From NCBI GenBank assembly GCA_903905665.1, contig CAIVHJ010000144.1:1-9624 (forward strand): a stretch of 9,624 bases of DNA. Reading direction: 5' to 3'. The DNA comes from an uncultured Phycisphaerales bacterium. Lineage in GTDB: Bacteria > Planctomycetota > Phycisphaerae > UBA1845 > CAIVHJ01. The translations under genes were made by a program, and so were the position numbers. Of this stretch, positions 6,893 to 9,624 are shown one piece after another. The notes below the pieces were generated by a model that searched no databases, was not told the DNA's origin, and was given only the letters and a program-made list of their open reading frames with translations. Each line of letters opens with the position of its first letter. Within the stretch, counting starts at the first letter, position 1.

Positions 6893-7318
6893 ATGTCGGA
6901 TGATTCTTCTCGAAACACGCCGATGGTTCGTAAAACCCACCCGGTTTGGTGGGTCATTGCGATTTGTTTGGCGGTGATTGCCATCAATCTGACGTTGCGT
7001 GACGAGCCGTGGATGACACCCAGTTGGGCACAAAATGTCCAGTCCGCCGGCGCAAGAGGAATTTTTGCATTCACCGGGCAATTGACTCCCACGACTTACG
7101 GCGTGTTCATGGTGGACGTAGATGCAGGTAATATATGGTGTTACGAATACTTGACCGTAGGCGGAATCAAAAAACTTCGTCTCGTTTCCGCGCGATCTTT
7201 TATTTTCGACCGCTATCTGGAAGACTATAATTTAGATGGACCGACTCCGCAGGACGTGAAAGCCATGGTGGAACAGCAACGGGCCAAGGGAGAATCGGAC
7301 ACGGGGACAAAGCCCTGA
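6893..7318 (+). CDS. Conserved-looking single-helix anchored protein, function unknown
   Basis: A 141-residue protein with a short basic N-terminus, one membrane helix (about 18-36) and a soluble domain that by the positive-inside rule faces the periplasm. After a short linker, residues 54-108 look like a compact beta domain: GIFAFTGQL, TYGVFMVDVDAGNIWCYEY, KKLRLVSARSFIFDRYL. The C-terminus is polar and probably disordered. The alternation of hydrophobic and polar residues and the aromatic WCYEY and FDRYLEDYN motifs suggest a real conserved family, but I cannot name it. The start is supported by AGAGGA (6879-6884) 8 nt upstream and a perfect -10 box. The next gene follows after 98 bp. One Cys (83) is present; no catalytic motif is seen. 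Confidence 0.75.
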   Translation: MSDDSSRNTPMVRKTHPVWWVIAICLAVIAINLTLRDEPWMTPSWAQNVQSAGARGIFAFTGQLTPTTYGVFMVDVDAGNIWCYEYLTVGGIKKLRLVSARSFIFDRYLEDYNLDGPTPQDVKAMVEQQRAKGESDTGTKP

Positions 7319-7341
7319 TATTTTCCTGGGCGAGCGTGTCC
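7297..7341. repeat. Nested inverted repeats across the stop codon of the 141-residue gene
   Basis: GGACACG (7297-7303) pairs with CGTGTCC (7335-7341), and inside it GCCC (7312-7315) pairs with GGGC (7328-7331). The structure spans the stop codon. No T run follows, so it is not a standard intrinsic terminator. It may be an RNA stem that attenuates or stabilises the transcript, or chance. Confidence 0.3.
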
Positions 7342-7416
7342 CATACAGGGTGAACCATCGAACGAACCTGAGAATTTGTGACGCATAATGTTTCACACGA
7401 CATAGAGGTATAGGTT

Positions 7417-8361
7417 ATGGCCAAGATTTTTTACTCCGCACAGGAAGCAGCCAAAAAACTCAGCCTGACGCTCGACGAACTCAAGGCGTTGGTCCGCGAC
7501 GGCCAACTTCGTGAATTTCGCGACGGCGGCGAGATTAAATACAAATTGGAAGAAGTGGACGGCTTGGCCGAAAACCTCGAAACCCTCAGCGGAAGTCTTG
7601 GCGGGAGTACCGGCGAGTTGATTTTGGAACCCGCCGACGAAACCTCCATGGGACTGACGGGCAGCGATATGCTCACGCTCGATGAAGCCGCCCGTACCGA
7701 AGGCGACGCCACCGTCGTCGGCGACGACAAGGAAGATACCGTCATCACCTCCGTCGGAGTCAGCGTCTTCGACGACGAAGAGGTTCAGGAAGTCGATCCC
7801 CGCGCCAAAACTGTCATGACCCCCGACAAAAAAGCTGGTTCCAGCGGAGCAGATTTATCCGCGCTCAGCGCCAGCGGTTCCAGCAGCGGACTGCTCGACC
7901 TGACCCGTGAATCCGACGACACGTCTCTGGGCGCCGAATTGCTCGACGAAATTTACACCGAGGATCAGGAAGCCGGGTTACCGGAAATGGGCGAAGCCAC
8001 CCGCGCCGGCATAGACGCTATGACCGATGAACGCGAGCATGAAAAATCGCGGGAAGAAGTATTTGCCCGTTCCGCAGAGATGCCGGCGACCCCCGCCCCC
8101 GCCACGCGGGTCGTGGCCGTCCCGATTCTTGTCGAGGACGAAGGCGGACCGATCGAAATGGGCCTCAGCGGAGCCATGCTGGGCGCCATTCTGGTCCTGG
8201 CGGTTTCTGGAATCGCGGTATCCGCCAACCTGCAGGGCGTGGCGGCCCGAATCCTCGAACCGTTGTACACCAACATGATTTATCTGTTGATTGGTTCTAT
8301 TCTGGTCGTCGGGATCGCCTTCGGCGCCGGGTTCTTCCTCGGCAAACGAGGCCAAGGCTGA
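7417..8361 (+). CDS. Excisionase-type HTH protein with two C-terminal membrane helices
   Basis: A 314-residue protein in three parts. Residues 1-52 form a MerR/excisionase-like winged HTH: FYSAQEAAKKLSLTLDELKALV then a wing around REFRDGGEIKYK ending in an EVDGL helix, as in the HTH_17 family. Residues 55-245 are acidic, Ser/Thr/Asp-rich and probably disordered, with short motifs TGSDMLTLDEA (81-91) and SGLLDLTRESDDTSLGAEL (157-175). Helices at about 251-272 and 286-309 form a hairpin, which would put both the HTH and the short basic tail in the cytoplasm. No recombinase is nearby, so it is not an excisionase; a membrane-tethered regulator or DNA-membrane linker is more likely (inference). 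GAGGT (7405-7409) lies 7 nt before the ATG. CATAAT (7384-7389) is a possible -10 box without a good -35. Confidence 0.8.
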   Translation: MAKIFYSAQEAAKKLSLTLDELKALVRDGQLREFRDGGEIKYKLEEVDGLAENLETLSGSLGGSTGELILEPADETSMGLTGSDMLTLDEAARTEGDATVVGDDKEDTVITSVGVSVFDDEEVQEVDPRAKTVMTPDKKAGSSGADLSALSASGSSSGLLDLTRESDDTSLGAELLDEIYTEDQEAGLPEMGEATRAGIDAMTDEREHEKSREEVFARSAEMPATPAPATRVVAVPILVEDEGGPIEMGLSGAMLGAILVLAVSGIAVSANLQGVAARILEPLYTNMIYLLIGSILVVGIAFGAGFFLGKRGQG

Positions 8362-8409
8362 TTCTCGCCGAACTCCGCCGACCACCGCTCAAGCAACACT
8401 GAAAACACA

Positions 8410-8460
8410 GTGATTGGGCTACATTCCGTCACCCGCAAAACCGTTGTTTTCCCCAATCAC
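8410..8460. repeat. 9-bp perfect inverted repeat with inner hairpin after the HTH gene
   Basis: GTGATTGGG (8410-8418) pairs with CCCAATCAC (8452-8460). Inside, AAAAC (8437-8441) pairs with GTTTT (8446-8450) around a CGTT loop. The element begins 49 bp after the HTH stop. It could terminate or stabilise the upstream mRNA, or be an operator for the OmpA gene. It is not followed by a T run. Confidence 0.45.
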
Positions 8461-8491
8461 ACTTCCATTTTCCCCACAGGATATATAGAAT
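8447..8491 (+). promoter_or_regulatory. Probable control region of the OmpA gene: 21-bp-spaced direct repeat plus -10-like element
   Basis: TTTTCCCCA occurs at 8447-8455 and again at 8468-8476, a 21-bp period equal to two helical turns. Five bp later an AT-rich stretch contains TATATA/TATAGA/TAGAAT (8482-8491), the only good -10 candidates in the gap. No good -35 box stands 16-18 bp upstream. The repeats therefore look like activator sites in place of the -35, which is inference. The expected leader is about 60-65 nt long. Confidence 0.4.
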
Positions 8492-8510
8492 GCACACCCG
8501 TTGTAGCGAA

Positions 8511-8531
8511 TCTGGGAATCCTTTCTGGGAA
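8511..8531 (+). repeat. 8-bp direct repeat in the OmpA leader
   Basis: TCTGGGAA occurs at 8511-8518 and 8524-8531, 13 bp apart start to start, just ahead of the Shine-Dalgarno GAAGGAG (8545-8551). It may be a recognition site in the leader RNA or chance. Confidence 0.35.
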
Positions 8532-8560
8532 CCCCGAACATATTGAAGGAGTAATGAGCA

Positions 8561-9406
8561 ATGAGACGCGCTGCACTGTGGATCACGGGTTGCGGAATAA
8601 TGTTGCTGGTGGGTTGCGTGGGGCAGGGTGATTACGATCAGTTGATGTTCAAAAACCGCGCGCTGGAAAGCGAAAAACTGGCCGCCGAACAACGCGCTCT
8701 GGATGCCGAGGCGCAGGCCGAATCGCTGCGAAACCAGCTTCGACTCAAGGAAGGCGAACTCGACAAAGAAAAGCAGATGGTCGCGAGCCTGACCGCCGAG
8801 AAGGACGGGCTGTACGACAAACTGAACAAACTCACCGAGATGGTTGAAAAACTGAAGGGTACGGAACCCTCCAAACCGATCATGATCACTCCGTTGCCTC
8901 CGGAGTTGGACAAAGCCCTCAAGGAATTCGCCGCCGCTCATCCCGATATGGTGGAGTACGACAGTGAACGCGGGGTCGTCAAATGGAAATCCGACATGAT
9001 CTTCACCTCCGGAAGCGACATGGTGGAGGAAAAGGCCAAGAGCCCCCTTCGCAGTTTCTGCCAGATCATCAACACGGCGCAGGCCCAGGCGTTTGACGTG
9101 GTCATCGTCGGTCACACCGACAACGATCCGATCAAACATTCCGGTTCCAAGCACCCAACCAACTGGCACCTGTCGGCGCACCGGGCCATTGCCGTCTCGA
9201 ACGAGTTGATGAGCGACAAGATTAGTCCCAAACGGGTCGGCGTGATGGGATATGGCGAATTTCGTCCGATTGCCACCAACGACACCGATGCAGGAAAGCA
9301 GAAAAACCGTCGCGTCGAAGTTTATCTCGTCTCGCACGGTGAAATGGCCTCGACCGGTGCTACCCTGCCTGCCGTCAATCAGGCCACGGAGGAAAACTCC
9401 AAGTAA
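8561..9406 (+). CDS. OmpA-family peptidoglycan-binding lipoprotein with coiled coil
   Basis: A 281-residue lipoprotein that should link the outer membrane to peptidoglycan. A short basic signal peptide ends in the lipobox LVGC with Cys19; the next residue is Val, so sorting to the outer membrane is expected if E. coli rules apply. Residues about 25-100 are a Glu/Lys/Ala/Leu-rich coiled coil. The OmpA/MotB-type domain covers about 130-256, with GHTDND (184-189), NWHLSAHRAIAV (201-212), VMGYGEFRPIATN (228-240) and KNRRVEV (248-254). Asp187 and Arg251 are in the expected diaminopimelate-binding positions. The tail after 260 is polar. GAAGGAG (8545-8551) supports the ATG at 8561; an out-of-frame ATG at 8554 is too close to it. 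The general design is Pal-like, but no tol genes are in the window, so no symbol is given. Confidence 0.92.
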   Translation: MRRAALWITGCGIMLLVGCVGQGDYDQLMFKNRALESEKLAAEQRALDAEAQAESLRNQLRLKEGELDKEKQMVASLTAEKDGLYDKLNKLTEMVEKLKGTEPSKPIMITPLPPELDKALKEFAAAHPDMVEYDSERGVVKWKSDMIFTSGSDMVEEKAKSPLRSFCQIINTAQAQAFDVVIVGHTDNDPIKHSGSKHPTNWHLSAHRAIAVSNELMSDKISPKRVGVMGYGEFRPIATNDTDAGKQKNRRVEVYLVSHGEMASTGATLPAVNQATEENSK

Positions 9407-9431
9407 CGAAACGACGATTGCGAAGATGACG

Positions 9432-9473
9432 AAGACAATCTGTCTTGAACCGACGGTAGCTTCGAATCGAAGC
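9432..9473 (+). terminator. Two tandem perfect hairpins after the OmpA gene
   Basis: AAGACA-ATC-TGTCTT (9432-9446) and GCTTCG-AAT-CGAAGC (9459-9473) are each perfect 6-bp stems with 3-nt loops, 12 nt apart, starting 26 nt after the OmpA stop. Neither is followed by a proper T tract (only ...CGTTTGCCCGTTT), so termination is a guess; they could also be a protein-binding pair or an mRNA 3' end stabiliser. Confidence 0.4.
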
Positions 9474-9544
9474 GAACGTTTGCCCGTTTGAAATGCGTCG
9501 TTCATTCGGATGGGCTCTAAGGCGGGCCACCGAACGCGTGGATC

Positions 9545-9624
9545 ATGTCCGAAAACGAGGACATCAAACAGCAACTTCTGGACCTGCTCAAGCAGCTCAA
9601 TGCCGAGGAATTGGCGGAAGTCAA
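9545..9624 (+). CDS. Start of an unidentified gene (3' end outside window)
   Basis: An ATG at 9545 opens a frame that runs off the window after 26 full codons. The peptide begins MSENEDIKQQLLDLLKQLN and continues acidic and Leu-rich, giving an amphipathic helix. The composition is clearly protein-like and no stop is met. No strong Shine-Dalgarno is seen within 12 nt upstream. Too little is visible to assign a family. Confidence 0.55.
   Translation, partial: MSENEDIKQQLLDLLKQLNAEELAEV

Noticed and set aside
7417..7572. The HTH domain as an excisionase marking an integrated element
   Set aside because: There is no integrase, attachment-site repeat or tRNA, and the protein continues into a long linker and two membrane helices, which excisionases lack.
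8429..9574. A 381-codon open frame on the minus strand covering the whole OmpA gene
   Set aside because: It is longer than the OmpA gene but antisense to a gene with clear lipobox, coiled coil and OmpA motifs. Its peptide has no recognisable domain and an odd His/Phe/Arg-rich composition typical of antisense shadows in biased codon usage.

Overview
The window carries nine protein-coding genes and the first codons of a tenth, packed at high density with moderately high GC. The style is that of a Gram-negative-type bacterium with an outer membrane: two lipoproteins with clear lipoboxes, one of them an OmpA-type peptidoglycan binder. Several traits point to Planctomycetota, possibly a Phycisphaerae-like lineage: an Asn/Gly-rich linker right after a lipoprotein cysteine, an excisionase-type HTH domain fused to C-terminal membrane helices, and an RNase HII-like protein with the DEAGYGP variant of the family motif. 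This taxonomic reading is inference. I see no rRNA, tRNA, CRISPR array, insertion sequence or phage gene.

Layout. 1-1257 (+) is the 3' part of a GT39/ArnT-like membrane glycosyltransferase. An RNase HII-like protein follows 18 nt later (1276-2256, +), probably in the same transcript. A good sigma70-type promoter (2272-2300) then drives a STAS-domain protein (2332-2667, +), whose end overlaps the open frame of a four-helix membrane alpha/beta hydrolase (2615-3997, +). On the minus strand, converging on the hydrolase, a two-gene unit holds a subtilisin-like (S8) lipoprotein (4485-6683) and a small four-helix membrane protein (4057-4467). The 209-bp gap 6684-6892 is a divergent promoter region. 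It serves the S8 unit leftward and, rightward, a one-helix anchored protein of unknown function (6893-7318). Next come an HTH protein with two C-terminal membrane helices (7417-8361), an OmpA-family lipoprotein (8561-9406) and the start of an unidentified gene (9545-end).

Most of the genes are envelope-related: sugar transfer to lipid or protein, an extracytoplasmic protease, peptidoglycan anchoring, and membrane-bound hydrolase, HTH and unknown proteins. No single pathway joins them.

The best leads are: the RNase HII-like enzyme with changed active-site motifs and a large insertion; a run of nine G just before the catalytic His codon of the protease; the membrane-tethered HTH protein; and an organised regulatory region (21-bp-spaced direct repeats, a 9-bp inverted repeat and an 8-bp tandem repeat) in front of the OmpA gene. 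No intergenic stretch exceeds 300 bases.
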